Source of the DNA: Desulfobulbaceae bacterium
GTDB taxonomy: Bacteria > Desulfobacterota > Desulfobulbia > Desulfobulbales > SURF-16
Reading direction: 5' to 3'
DNA length: 50,713 bases
NCBI GenBank assembly: GCA_023230525.1
Contig: JALNXE010000023.1
Location: 1 to 50,713 of the forward strand
Below, one piece after another: positions 9,774 through 18,508 of the stretch. Position 1 is the stretch's first letter; each line of letters opens with the position of its first letter. The notes under the pieces were generated by a model, which saw only the letters and a list, made by a program, of their open reading frames with translations, made no database searches and had not been told where the DNA came from. A program made the translations under genes and the position numbers.

Positions 9774-9871
9774 GAAGAAGTGTTAGAGTAACGTTGATTT
9801 TTTTGTCATACGGGGAAACAGGTCTTGCCGGTTCCAGGCAGGCTCGGACACTTCTTGAGGAGAACAAATCC

Positions 9872-10111
9872 ATGCTTATCCTTTCCAGAAAGGTTGGCGA
9901 GGCGATTATTATTGCCGATAACATCAAAATCAGAGTGCTGGAAAACAAAGGCGGCCTTGTCAAGCTGGGTGTCGAGGCCCCTGATCAGGTCGTTATCCAT
10001 CGAGAGGAAATCTATCTGCGCATTCTTGAAGAAAATAAAAAGGCAGCAATGGATTCCCCTGATGATTTATCAATGTTGTCCGATGTTTTCCCCTTGCAAA
10101 AGATAGAGTAA
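9872..10111 (+). CDS. csrA: Carbon storage regulator CsrA
   Basis: 79 residues from the ATG at 9872 (MLILSRKVGEAIII), preceded by TTGAGGAG at about 9854-9861. CsrA is an RNA-binding dimer that blocks translation of target mRNAs at GGA motifs; in flagellated bacteria it represses flagellin synthesis. The conserved core LSRKVGEAIIIADNIKIRVL and VKLGVEAPDQVVIHREEIY is intact. The C-terminal tail of about 20 residues is longer than in enterobacterial CsrA, as is common when FliW is present. It is followed after five bases by fliW, its antagonist. Confidence 0.97.
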   Translation: MLILSRKVGEAIIIADNIKIRVLENKGGLVKLGVEAPDQVVIHREEIYLRILEENKKAAMDSPDDLSMLSDVFPLQKIE

Positions 10112-10116
10112 AGACA

Positions 10117-10599
10117 ATGAATGCATTAAAACAGGATAGTGAGCAGACCGGAGCTGAGAAAAACATCACGGTACAGACCAGCCGCTTCGGTGAAATTAGC
10201 GTGGACAGGGAGCGGATCATTTCCCTGCTCAGCCCCATTCTCGGCTTTCCCGAGTCCAGCCGTTTTATTCTGAAAGCGCACAGCCCGAAATCCCCTTTTA
10301 TGTGGCTGCAGTCGCTGGATAATCCGCAACTGGCCTTCGTGGTTCTTCCCGCAGCGCTTACGGGCCTGGATTACCAGCCGGAAATTCCGCGGCAGATCTT
10401 GAAAGAACTCTTGATAACCTCTGACCAGGATGACAGGGATATTCTCTTGATCCTCACCATTCCGAAAAACAAGCCCCAGGAGATGACCGCAAACCTTTTA
10501 GGGCCGATCGTCCTGAACTCCAGCAAGCGGCTGGCGGTGCAGATTGTTCTTGATCCGCAGCAATACGACCCCTGCAGCCGGCTCTTTCCCGCCAAATGA
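10117..10599 (+). CDS. fliW: Flagellar assembly factor FliW
   Basis: 160 residues; FliW binds CsrA (and free flagellin) and so links flagellin translation to hook completion. Family features include the N-terminal TSRFGEISVDRERIISL, then the glycine/proline turn ILGFPESSRFILK, the SPFMWLQSLDNPQLAFVV core and ANLLGPIVLNSSKRLAVQIV near the C-terminus. The csrA-fliW pair directly after flgL is the common arrangement in Desulfobacterota, Firmicutes and Campylobacterota. A bidirectional terminator follows. Confidence 0.95.
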   Translation: MNALKQDSEQTGAEKNITVQTSRFGEISVDRERIISLLSPILGFPESSRFILKAHSPKSPFMWLQSLDNPQLAFVVLPAALTGLDYQPEIPRQILKELLITSDQDDRDILLILTIPKNKPQEMTANLLGPIVLNSSKRLAVQIVLDPQQYDPCSRLFPAK

Positions 10600-10637
10600 A
10601 CGCGCTTATGTTAGTGAACTGCCGGCAGCAAGGGCAT

Positions 10638-10668
10638 AAAAAAAGCCGGCCATCCGGCCGGCTTTTGC
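10638..10668. terminator. Bidirectional terminator between fliW and flgM
   Basis: A 10-bp perfect stem AAAAGCCGGC (10641-10650) and GCCGGCTTTT (10657-10666) with a six-base loop. A/T tracts on both sides let it end transcription of fliW on the plus strand and of flgM on the minus strand, which converge here. Confidence 0.85.
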
Positions 10669-10697
10669 TACAATCACCCTTCGAGGAAGGAGAAAGT

Positions 10698-11006
10698 TTA
10701 TTGGGAGGTGGTTTGATTTTCAGAGAGAAGATCATCCATCATTTTGTCAGCAATATCACGGGCATCAACCTGATATGTCCCCTCATCAATCTGTTTTTTC
10801 AGGGACTCGATCATTTCCATGCGCATCGCCGGGGTCTGGGCCAGAATCTCTTTCATTTTCTGAACATCCCGGGAACTGCTGGAAAGATCAACTGTATCCG
10901 CCGCAGAGGGACCGGCGCCTGCGGCACCTCCTTCCAGCTTGCGGGTTTTTTTTACCTCAACCTTATTGTCTGTCCTGATCTGGGAAATGGCATCGGTTAA
11001 TTTCAT
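10698..11006 (-). CDS. flgM: Anti-sigma-28 factor FlgM
   Basis: 102 residues; FlgM holds sigma-28 (FliA) inactive until it is exported through the finished hook. It shows the family pattern: an N-terminal MKLTDAISQI segment, a Ser/Ala-rich disordered middle, then DTVDLSSSSRDVQKMKEILA and RMEMIESLKKQIDEGTYQVD, with the DARDIADKMMDDL end. An AGGAG site precedes the ATG at 11006. It is convergent with fliW and separated from polA by a 184-bp gap. No convincing sigma-28 promoter was found upstream. Confidence 0.93.
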   Translation of the reverse strand: MKLTDAISQIRTDNKVEVKKTRKLEGGAAGAGPSAADTVDLSSSSRDVQKMKEILAQTPAMRMEMIESLKKQIDEGTYQVDARDIADKMMDDLLSENQTTSQ

Positions 11007-11190
11007 GATCAGCTCCTGTACGCCCTCACGCCCTTGTTAATAGGGGATATAACAACTTTTTCTCATCAGTTACACACGCTCTTCTAATTACCATATCGAC
11101 TTTTTTTACACAAACTTAAAAAAAAAGTGCGCCCCCACTTTTATTGCCAATTTATTGCCAAAAAAATCCCCGCCTGTTAGAGTGGCGGCC

Positions 11191-13872
11191 ATGAAAAGTC
11201 AAGACTCTGTTTACCTTGTTGACGGCAGCGCCTATATTTACCGGGCCTATCACGCCATAGCGCCCCTGTCAAACAGCAAAGGGATGCCGACCCACGCGAT
11301 TTACGGATTTACCAACATCCTGCTGCGAGTCATCCGCGAAAAAAAACCCACCTATATGGCCATGGCCTTTGACCTCAAAGGCCCGACCTTCCGGCATGCA
11401 ATCTATGAGGCTTACAAGGCCAACCGGCCGCCCATGCCTGACGACCTCGCCTGCCAGATTCCCTATATCAGAAAAATCGCCCGGGCCTTTAATATCCCCG
11501 GCCTGGAGCTGGAAGGTTTTGAGGCGGACGACCTGATCGCCTCCGCGGCCTGGTGGCTTGCGGCAAACGGCCACGACGTCATCATTGTTTCCGGCGACAA
11601 GGATCTTCTCCAGCTCGTAGGCCCAGGCATCGTTGTCTGGGACCCCATGTCGGACAAAATGATGGACAGCGAGGCGGTTGCTGCCAAATATAACGTGGGC
11701 CCGGAAAAACTCAACGATCTCTTTGCCCTGATCGGCGACAGCTCGGATAATGTGCCGGGTGTTCCCGGCGTGGGCCCGAAAACCGCGGAAAAACTCATTA
11801 ACGATTTCGGCAGCCTGAACGCTCTCTATCAGAATATCGAGCAGCTCTCCCAGAAAAAACTCAAGGAAAAACTCATCACCTTTCACGACCAGGCATTGCT
11901 GTCACAACAGCTGATCGCCCTGAAAAGTGATCTGCCGGTGCCGAAAAGCATTGCGGAATACCGGTTGCCGCAACCGAATCAGCAGGCGCTGCAAGCCCTT
12001 TACCGCGAGCTTGAATTTTCCAGGCTGCTGAAAAGCCAGGCCCCGACCGCGCCCACGGATACCAAGGGGTTCAGCCTGGTGCAGTCCCTGCCCCAGCTGC
12101 AGGATATCTGTACCATTCTGCACAAGGCCCCGCTGCTGGCCATTGACACCGAAACCACCTCCCTTGACCCGCTTACCGCCGAGCTGGTGGGCATTTCCCT
12201 CTGCGCGGACGACAAAGAGGCCTGGTATATCCCCATCGGGCACCGGGATGAGGACGGTAACCACATCTCCGGCCAGCTCAGCCTGGAAGAAGCATTCGCC
12301 TGCCTGCGGCCTTTGCTCGAAGATGAAAAGCTGACCAAAATCGGCCACAACCTTAAATATGACCTGCAGATTCTCAAGCAGCACGGGATGCTGCTCAAGG
12401 GGCCGCTGCGGGATACCATGATCGCCTCGTACCTGCTTGATCCCACCCGGCGCAGCCATAAACTTGACGACCTGGCCATGGAACATCTCAATGTCAGCAT
12501 GATCTCCTTTGCCCAGGCCACGGCAGACGACAAACGTCCGGATGCGTTCCGTTTCGTTTCCCTGCCGGCCGCCAAAGATTACTCCTGCGAGGACGCCTAC
12601 TCCACGTTTCTGCTCTGGCAACTTTTCGAACCGCAACTGCAGAAACTGGAGCTGTGGACCCTTTTCACCGAACTGGAAATGCCCCTTGTGCCCATCCTGG
12701 CCAGGATGGAGGAAGTCGGCATCCTGGTCAATCCCGCCATGCTCTCCGGCCTGTCGGCAGAATTTGCCGCCCAGCTGGCCAAACTGTCTGAAAAAATTTT
12801 TTCCCTGGCCGGCGAAGAGTTCAACATCAACTCCCCGAAACAACTGGGCACCATTCTCTTTGAAAAATTAAAACTGCCCATGGGCCGCAAGACCAAGACC
12901 GGCTATTCCACGGACGTCAAGGTGCTGGAAAAACTCTCCGCCTTTCATGAACTGCCCGCGGCCCTGCTTGAACACCGCACCATCAGCAAACTGAAATCCA
13001 CTTATATCGATAAACTGGCCGGCCTGATCCACCCGCGCACCGGCCGGGTGCACACCTCATTCAACCAGACGGTCACCGCCACCGGCCGGCTGAGCAGCAG
13101 CAATCCGAATCTGCAGAACATTCCCATCCGCACCTCTGAAGGCCAGAGAATCAGGGAGGCCTTCATTGCCGCCCCGGGCCATACGCTGCTGGCGGCTGAC
13201 TACTCCCAGATCGACCTCCGGGTACTGGCCCATTACTCCGGAGACGAGGCTCTGGTTGCAGCTTTTGTCGCCGGTAAAGATGTCCATAACCAGACGGCAG
13301 CAGAAATTTTCCGGGTTCATCCCTCGCTCATCACTCCCCAGATGCGGCGGGTAGCAAAAAGCATCAACTTCGGCATCGTTTACGGCATGAGCGCCTTCGG
13401 TCTGGCGAGCCAGCTCAACATCAGCCGCAAGGAGGCCCAGACCTTCATCAACCGGTATTTCGATCTTTACCGGGGGGTGAAAAGGTTCATGGAGGAAATC
13501 ATCGAGCAGGCCAGGCGGGATGGCTATGTCACCACCCTCTTTCATCGCCGCCGCATCCTGCCGGACATCCAAAGCAGCAATAAGAACGTCAGGGAATTTG
13601 CTGAACGTACGGCCCTGAACACCCCGATTCAGGGGACAGCCGCAGATATCATCAAAGTCGCCACCATCCGGGCCGACCGTTTTCTGCGCGAGCGATCCCT
13701 GCACAGTGAATTACTGCTGCAGATCCACGATGAACTTATATTTGAAGTGCCCTTGGCTGAACTGGAAACCACCACCACTCTGGTAAAGCAAGCCATGGAA
13801 AACGTCAAGGAGTTGGCCGTGCCCCTGGTGGTGAATCTTTCCCTGGGCTCGAATCTGGCGGCAACGAAATAA
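11191..13872 (+). CDS. polA: DNA polymerase I
   Basis: 893 residues from the ATG at 11191 (an in-frame ATG at 11155 adds 12 residues that do not match the family). It fills gaps and removes primers in replication and repair. Domains in order: 5'-3' exonuclease (VYLVDGSAYIYRAYHAIAPL at the start; GSGDKDLLQL-type core at SGDKDLLQLVGPG; helix-hairpin-helix at VPGVPGVGPKTAEKLI), 3'-5' exonuclease with an apparently complete DTETTSLDPL ExoI motif near residue 323, and family A polymerase with TGRLSSSNPNLQNIP, LLAADYSQIDLRVLAHYSGD, RRVAKSINFGIVYGMSAFGL and QIHDELIFEVP. The proofreading acids appear retained. Confidence 0.97.
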   Translation: MKSQDSVYLVDGSAYIYRAYHAIAPLSNSKGMPTHAIYGFTNILLRVIREKKPTYMAMAFDLKGPTFRHAIYEAYKANRPPMPDDLACQIPYIRKIARAFNIPGLELEGFEADDLIASAAWWLAANGHDVIIVSGDKDLLQLVGPGIVVWDPMSDKMMDSEAVAAKYNVGPEKLNDLFALIGDSSDNVPGVPGVGPKTAEKLINDFGSLNALYQNIEQLSQKKLKEKLITFHDQALLSQQLIALKSDLPVPKSIAEYRLPQPNQQALQALYRELEFSRLLKSQAPTAPTDTKGFSLVQSLPQLQDICTILHKAPLLAIDTETTSLDPLTAELVGISLCADDKEAWYIPIGHRDEDGNHISGQLSLEEAFACLRPLLEDEKLTKIGHNLKYDLQILKQHGMLLKGPLRDTMIASYLLDPTRRSHKLDDLAMEHLNVSMISFAQATADDKRPDAFRFVSLPAAKDYSCEDAYSTFLLWQLFEPQLQKLELWTLFTELEMPLVPILARMEEVGILVNPAMLSGLSAEFAAQLAKLSEKIFSLAGEEFNINSPKQLGTILFEKLKLPMGRKTKTGYSTDVKVLEKLSAFHELPAALLEHRTISKLKSTYIDKLAGLIHPRTGRVHTSFNQTVTATGRLSSSNPNLQNIPIRTSEGQRIREAFIAAPGHTLLAADYSQIDLRVLAHYSGDEALVAAFVAGKDVHNQTAAEIFRVHPSLITPQMRRVAKSINFGIVYGMSAFGLASQLNISRKEAQTFINRYFDLYRGVKRFMEEIIEQARRDGYVTTLFHRRRILPDIQSSNKNVREFAERTALNTPIQGTAADIIKVATIRADRFLRERSLHSELLLQIHDELIFEVPLAELETTTTLVKQAMENVKELAVPLVVNLSLGSNLAATK

Positions 13873-14001
13873 TTGACATTTGCCGGCGCTCGTGGCTAAT
13901 TTACAGGTTATCGGCAATGCCGTCCTTCAGGTTCGGCGCTTGCCACCACAGTGCATATCTGCTTTAAACATAATACATCTCGACATAAAGGAGCCGTATC
14001 C

Positions 14002-15885
14002 ATGCTTGACCTTTTACGCCGGAAAGCACAGTCACCCTATCTGCAGGGTACCGTGCTTGTCATCATCGTTGTTTTTATCTTCTGGGGAGTTGGCAAGCAA
14101 AACACCGGTTCTTTTAATGCCGTGGCCACCGTTAATGGAGAATCTATTTCCCTGCAGGAGTTTGACCAGGCGTTTGAACGCACCATGAATAACTACCGGG
14201 ATCAGTTCGGCGGCAACCTGCCCAAGGGCTTCATTGAGTCATTCAACCTCAAAAAACAGGTGATCCACGAACTGATCCAGAAATCCCTTCTGCTGCAGGG
14301 CGGCAAAGAGATGGGCATGTATGTCAGCAATGATGAAATCCAGAACGCCATTAAAGAAATGACCGTCTTCCAGAACAACGGCGTTTTTGACGTGACACGT
14401 TACCGCGAGGTCCTGAAGGGTTCCCGCCTGACCCCGACAAAGTTCGAAGCAGGCCTGCAAAGCGATATGCTGCTGACCAAGGTCGGCACCGGTCTTGCTG
14501 AATTCGCCCAGGTCACGCCGAAGGAGCTGGATGATCGCTTCCGCTTCGACAACAGTGAAACCAGACTCGATTATGCCGTATTTAAACCGGAAAATTACAC
14601 CGGCAAGGTGAGCGTAACCGATGAGCTGTTGGCCCAGTATTTTGAAAAAAATAAAGAAAAATACATGACGCAGCCCCAGGTGAAAATCAAATATCTCTCC
14701 TTTCTGCTCAAGGACGAAATGAACAAAATCACCGTCCCGGAAGCAGAGGTGGAGCAGTATTACAACAGTCATCAGGAAGAATTCGGTCAGCCGGAAAAAC
14801 GGCGTGCCCGCCATATCATCTTGAAAGCCACCGAGCAGGACAAGCAGGCACGCCGGGCGGAAATGGAAAAAATTCTGGCCAGGGCCAGAGCAGGGGAAGA
14901 TTTCGCCGCCCTGGCCCGGCAATATTCCGAGGATGGTTCCGCCGCCCAGGGCGGAGATCTCGGTTTTTTTAGCCGCGGGCAGATGGTGAAACCCTTTGAA
15001 GATGCCGTTTTCGGTCTGCAGAAAGGCCAGATCAGCGATATCGTTGAGACCCAGTTCGGCTTTCACATCATGCAGCTTGAAGACATTCAACCGGCCAATA
15101 TCACCCCTCTGGCCGGCGCGAAAAGCACCATTGAAAACAAATTGAAAAAACAGCAGGCCTTAAACAACGCCTTTGAAAAGGCCAATGAGGCATATGAAAA
15201 AATAATCTTTGCCGGCAGTCTGGCAAAATATGCTGAAAATTTTAAGGTGCCCCTCGCCGAAACGGATTTTTTCACCCAGACTGCTCCTCCTGCGGCCCTG
15301 GCCAACGAGTCTGCGGTCCTTGATACGGCATTCTCCCTGAAAAAAGGGGAACTGAGCTCCATTATCGACAGCCCGCAAGGCTATACCATTTTATTTATCG
15401 CTGACCGGAAGGAACCGGCGATCCCCGCCCTGGCCGAGGTGAAAGAACGCGTTACCAAAGACTTTGTCGCCGCTGAGGCGAAAACCCTGTGCCAGAAGGA
15501 TGCGGAAGAGACTCTTGCCGCCCTGCGGGGGGGTAAAGATGTTGATTTCTCCCAGAAAATGCAGGAAAAAGGAGTGACGGTGCACGTTTCCGAATACTTT
15601 TCCCGCACCACCAGAACGAGCAAGGATCTGCCGCAAGAGGTTATCACGGTTGGCCTCACCCTTAATGCCAGCTCCACCTATCCCGAGAAAGTAGTTGCCG
15701 CGGACAACGCCTTTTATCTCTGCCGGTTCAAGGACAAAAAAGACGCCGGCGACAACGACGGCCCGGCCAGAAAGGCTTTTGCAGCCCAGCTGGCTGCGGA
15801 AAAAAAGAAGGAACTCATGGATGCCTGGATCGATTATCTCACCAAAAGCGGAAAGATCACGATTAATGAGAAATACCTGAACTGA
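14002..15885 (+). CDS. ppiD: PpiD/SurA-type membrane-anchored peptidyl-prolyl isomerase
   Basis: 627 residues from the ATG at 14002, preceded by AAAGGAG at about 13987-13993. PpiD-type proteins assist folding of newly secreted proteins in the periplasm. One N-terminal membrane segment (residues about 14-34, GTVLVIIVVFIFWGVGKQN) anchors a SurA-like N-domain, followed by a parvulin domain around residues 270-355 (RRARHIILKATEQ, then EDFAALARQYSEDGSAAQGG, DLGFFSRGQMVKPFEDAVF and TQFGFHIMQLEDI) and a helical C-terminal part. The gene name follows the domain layout; orthology to E. coli ppiD is an inference. Confidence 0.9.
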   Translation: MLDLLRRKAQSPYLQGTVLVIIVVFIFWGVGKQNTGSFNAVATVNGESISLQEFDQAFERTMNNYRDQFGGNLPKGFIESFNLKKQVIHELIQKSLLLQGGKEMGMYVSNDEIQNAIKEMTVFQNNGVFDVTRYREVLKGSRLTPTKFEAGLQSDMLLTKVGTGLAEFAQVTPKELDDRFRFDNSETRLDYAVFKPENYTGKVSVTDELLAQYFEKNKEKYMTQPQVKIKYLSFLLKDEMNKITVPEAEVEQYYNSHQEEFGQPEKRRARHIILKATEQDKQARRAEMEKILARARAGEDFAALARQYSEDGSAAQGGDLGFFSRGQMVKPFEDAVFGLQKGQISDIVETQFGFHIMQLEDIQPANITPLAGAKSTIENKLKKQQALNNAFEKANEAYEKIIFAGSLAKYAENFKVPLAETDFFTQTAPPAALANESAVLDTAFSLKKGELSSIIDSPQGYTILFIADRKEPAIPALAEVKERVTKDFVAAEAKTLCQKDAEETLAALRGGKDVDFSQKMQEKGVTVHVSEYFSRTTRTSKDLPQEVITVGLTLNASSTYPEKVVAADNAFYLCRFKDKKDAGDNDGPARKAFAAQLAAEKKKELMDAWIDYLTKSGKITINEKYLN

Positions 15886-16017
15886 GATACAGAAGTCAGG
15901 AGACGGAATAACTGATTTTCTTACTTCTTTCTTCCCGCTCCCGGCTTCTTTGCGCAAGTCTCTTGTGCCGCGGATGATCGCCCTGGTTCACGGGCCAGCG
16001 GAGGACCGCAGCAGACA

Positions 16018-16335
16018 TCAATCCTCCCGCCGCTTCCCCCATAAAGGATCCTGGCCGAAACGGTCCATCCACCAGTCTTCGGCGTCCAGGGTGTCCTGCT
16101 GCATCACCAGAGGGAAACGGTAATTCTGGCAATAGGCCAGCAGCACCTGGTAGGCTCCGGTGATTTCATGCATCGCCACCTGCCGTGGTCCCCCCTCCCT
16201 GCCTTCCGCCAGGTCAGGGTGATGTTTTTTTGACATCCGGCGGTAAGCCTTCTTTATTTCCGCAAGCGTTGCCTTTTTTTCCAGACCAAGCAAGTCCCTG
16301 GCCGCCACTATTTTTTCCCAGTCTTTTTTGGTCAT
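16018..16335 (-). CDS. Small J-domain (DnaJ-like) protein
   Basis: 105 residues with a single J domain at the N-terminus: ARDLLGLEKKATLAEIKKAY and RRMSKKHHPDLAEG contain the HPD tripeptide that stimulates DnaK ATPase. The rest (residues 62-105) is short, aromatic and without the Gly/Phe or zinc regions of full DnaJ, so it is a type III co-chaperone with an unknown client. Its start overlaps the stop of plsY by four bases (ATGA), so the two are co-translated. The C-terminus ends near the 3' end of the convergent isomerase gene. Confidence 0.88.
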   Translation of the reverse strand: MTKKDWEKIVAARDLLGLEKKATLAEIKKAYRRMSKKHHPDLAEGREGGPRQVAMHEITGAYQVLLAYCQNYRFPLVMQQDTLDAEDWWMDRFGQDPLWGKRRED

Positions 16336-16928
16336 GCCTCAGACCCCTTTTTCTTCTTCCAGCTCTTTTCCTCGCCATGGATCAGCCGGATAATGTTGCT
16401 GCTGTGTTTGATCCAGATGAGCAGACTGACAAAAATGGCCAGGTAAAAACAGCTGCCGCTGCCCTGCTGAAAAAAAACCACAGCAGGCATCAGACCTGCG
16501 GCAATGAGTGAACCAAGTGAAACAAATCCCGACAGAAATACGGCGGCAAAAAAGGCGGCAGCACAGATGAGCAGGGCCAGCGGGGAAAGATAGAGAAATA
16601 TCCCCAGGGCGGTGGCCACACCCTTGCCGCCCCGGAACCTGAGATAGAGCGGGAACAGGTGGCCGATAAAGGCCGCCGCCCCGCAGAGCATGACGATATT
16701 CTGGGCAAATCCCAGGGTCCCTGCGGCCACCATGGGCAGCAAACCTTTGGCCGCATCAAGCAGCAGAGTGATTGCCCCCACTTTTTTGCCCAGCAGCCGG
16801 CTGACATTGGTTGCACCGATATTGCCGCTGCCGTCCTTGCGTACATCGATGCCGGCCAATTTACCGAGCAGGAGGCCAAACGGGATGGAACCGACAAGGT
16901 AGGCGATAATGATGAAAAAATAATCCAA
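16332..16928 (-). CDS. plsY: Glycerol-3-phosphate acyltransferase PlsY
   Basis: PlsY transfers the acyl group of acyl-phosphate to glycerol-3-phosphate, the first step of phospholipid synthesis, in the inner membrane. Clear motifs: AYLVGSIPFGLLLGKLAGID, DGSGNIGATNVSRLLGKKVG, FIGHLFPLYLRFRGGKGVAT, plus several hydrophobic membrane spans. From the TTG at 16928 the protein has 198 residues, the usual size; the frame stays open upstream to another TTG at 17042, adding 38 residues unlike the family. Neither start has a strong ribosome site, so the start is uncertain. Coupled to the J-domain gene downstream. Confidence 0.93.
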   Translation of the reverse strand: MDYFFIIIAYLVGSIPFGLLLGKLAGIDVRKDGSGNIGATNVSRLLGKKVGAITLLLDAAKGLLPMVAAGTLGFAQNIVMLCGAAAFIGHLFPLYLRFRGGKGVATALGIFLYLSPLALLICAAAFFAAVFLSGFVSLGSLIAAGLMPAVVFFQQGSGSCFYLAIFVSLLIWIKHSSNIIRLIHGEEKSWKKKKGSEA

Positions 16929-17152
16929 GGCTGTGATCTCTTGCTTGTTTTCCTTGCACAGGTCAGGGGCAGCTTGCGCCGCACCATATCTTCCTGAAAA
17001 TAATACCGCCACCAAGTTAAGCGAGATTTTCCTATAACGCAATCCTCATTCGCGGTATATTTTCTCAGTTAAAGAAAAACAGCGGCGCCCCCGGCATTTT
17101 TCAGGAAACGGCTTCCTGTTTCATCCGACCAACTTTTTTTATGAGACGAATT

Positions 17153-17623
17153 ATGGTGAATCCGGACTTCATGCATGAGGCCATCAGGCTTTCCAGAGAA
17201 AAATCCTTGCAAGGCGAAGGCGGGCCTTTCGGGGCGGTCATCGTCCGCGGCGGGAAAATCATTGCCCGGGGCTGGAACCAGGTGCTGAAAAATAACGATC
17301 CCACCTGCCATGCCGAGATGGTCGCCATCCGCAAGGCCTGCCGCAGATTAAAGAACTACAGCCTTGCCGGCTGCGCCATATACGTCAACTGTGAACCCTG
17401 CCCCATGTGCCTCTCCGCTCTTTACTGGGCAGGCATCGACAAAATTTATTTCGCCGCCGGCAGAAAAGACGCAGCGGATCTGGGTTTTGCCGATGACTTT
17501 CTCTACCGGGAACTTCTTCGGCAGCCTGCTGGCAGAAAGATCCCCATGGAGCAAGCAATGCGGCCAGAGGCCCTGGCGGTATTCAGCCAATGGGCAAAGC
17601 TTGACAACAAAATCATCTATTAG
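17153..17623 (+). CDS. guaD: Guanine deaminase-like nucleoside/base deaminase
   Basis: 156 residues from the ATG at 17153 (another in-frame ATG at 17141). The cytidine-deaminase fold zinc site is intact: CHAEMVAIRKAC with HAE, and CEPCPMCLSALYWAG with PCPMC. The N-terminal GGPFGAVIV and the downstream ADLGFADDFLYRELL and QPAGRKIPMEQ segments resemble Bacillus subtilis guanine deaminase GuaD more than the tRNA adenosine deaminase TadA, so the likely reaction is guanine to xanthine. It stands alone, between genes on the other strand and a hypothetical gene. Substrate is inferred from family resemblance only. Confidence 0.82.
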   Translation: MVNPDFMHEAIRLSREKSLQGEGGPFGAVIVRGGKIIARGWNQVLKNNDPTCHAEMVAIRKACRRLKNYSLAGCAIYVNCEPCPMCLSALYWAGIDKIYFAAGRKDAADLGFADDFLYRELLRQPAGRKIPMEQAMRPEALAVFSQWAKLDNKIIY

Positions 17624-17848
17624 CTTATTGCTTAACCAGACCGGGGAGATGATGCCCCAGCAGCGCGTTTGTCCACGATTATACCTGAAATCATTTGACA
17701 AACACTCGGTGCAAAAATTAAGATATTGATTATCCGCCGATTTTTTCCTGCCCGTGATCCCTTTGCCGACCTCAAGCCCGCAGCAACGAAATCGGGAAGA
17801 GTTTCACTGTTGATCTCGCTCCTTTTCTAAAAACACAGGAGGACCTTG

Positions 17849-18295
17849 ATGAGCCCCCATTTTGGCCTGATGGATGAAAGCAAAATGAGCAAGGTTGACG
17901 CGCTGCAGATGCGTTTCAGACTGCACTGGCGCTGCGGGGTGAAAAGAATACGGGAAAACAAGACCGCGATCGGGCTCGCCATCCTTTATGATGCCCTGCT
18001 TTCCGCCATGCGCTGGTACATCCTTACCAATCTGCCCCAGGAACTTGGCGACAATGCCGATGAAAAGCTCGAAAACGAGCGGTTCGTTTTCTTCCTCCTC
18101 CGCAGGGCCGGTATGCTGAACAGCTCTTTTGATCTAAAATTCATTGTGGAAATCGTGGACAGGGCGCTCCTGGAGGAAGATGTGAGCTGCGACCAGGAAA
18201 AGGTCATGGCCCAGCTGCAGCAGTTTCTGACCCGTATCGGGGCCCTGCCCTTTGCCGAAGCGGAACTGCCTCCCGAGGTTCCGGCAGCCTCGTAA
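17849..18295 (+). CDS. Hypothetical protein, helical, about 148 residues
   Basis: I do not recognise a named family. The ATG at 17849 has an excellent ribosome site AGGAGGA at 17838-17844; a TTG three bases upstream is in frame but too close. No signal peptide and no convincing membrane span are seen. The sequence is mostly alpha-helical and charged, with a stretch AIGLAILYDALLSAMRWYIL near residues 40-60 and a helix VMAQLQQFLTRIGALPFAEA near the C-terminus. Codon use matches the neighbours, so it is probably a real, native gene, likely cytoplasmic. Function unknown. Confidence 0.7.
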   Translation: MSPHFGLMDESKMSKVDALQMRFRLHWRCGVKRIRENKTAIGLAILYDALLSAMRWYILTNLPQELGDNADEKLENERFVFFLLRRAGMLNSSFDLKFIVEIVDRALLEEDVSCDQEKVMAQLQQFLTRIGALPFAEAELPPEVPAAS

Positions 18296-18420
18296 CCTTT
18301 CCCTGCAAACCGTTCGCCGGTTAGATGGCCTCTTGCCAAAACCCTATCCTTTCAGTAGTTGCGGGCCTGTCGCCCAGCAACATGCAGCGCAAAATTTTTT
18401 TTTACAAAAAAAATCACTGT

Positions 18421-18434
18421 TTGACCTAAGTCAA
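18421..18434 (+). promoter_or_regulatory. HcpR-type (CRP/FNR family) operator upstream of hcp
   Basis: TTGACCTAAGTCAA is a perfect dyad, TTGAC-N4-GTCAA, of the kind bound by HcpR/FNR-family regulators ahead of hcp genes in anaerobes. A -10-like hexamer TAAGAT lies at 18457-18462, which would place the start near 18469 and centre the operator at about -41.5, the class II activation position. Basis is pattern plus known HcpR regulon biology; no footprint exists. Confidence 0.72.
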
Positions 18435-18508
18435 GGCTGCTCCCTGCTGTTTTTGCTAAGATCTCCTTAAAAGCAGCCAACAAATACTATTCAACCAGGA
18501 GGAATATC

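Noticed and set aside
10596..11000. Plus-strand frame across flgM
   Set aside because: It spans the bidirectional terminator and opposes flgM, which has clear family motifs and an AGGAG site.
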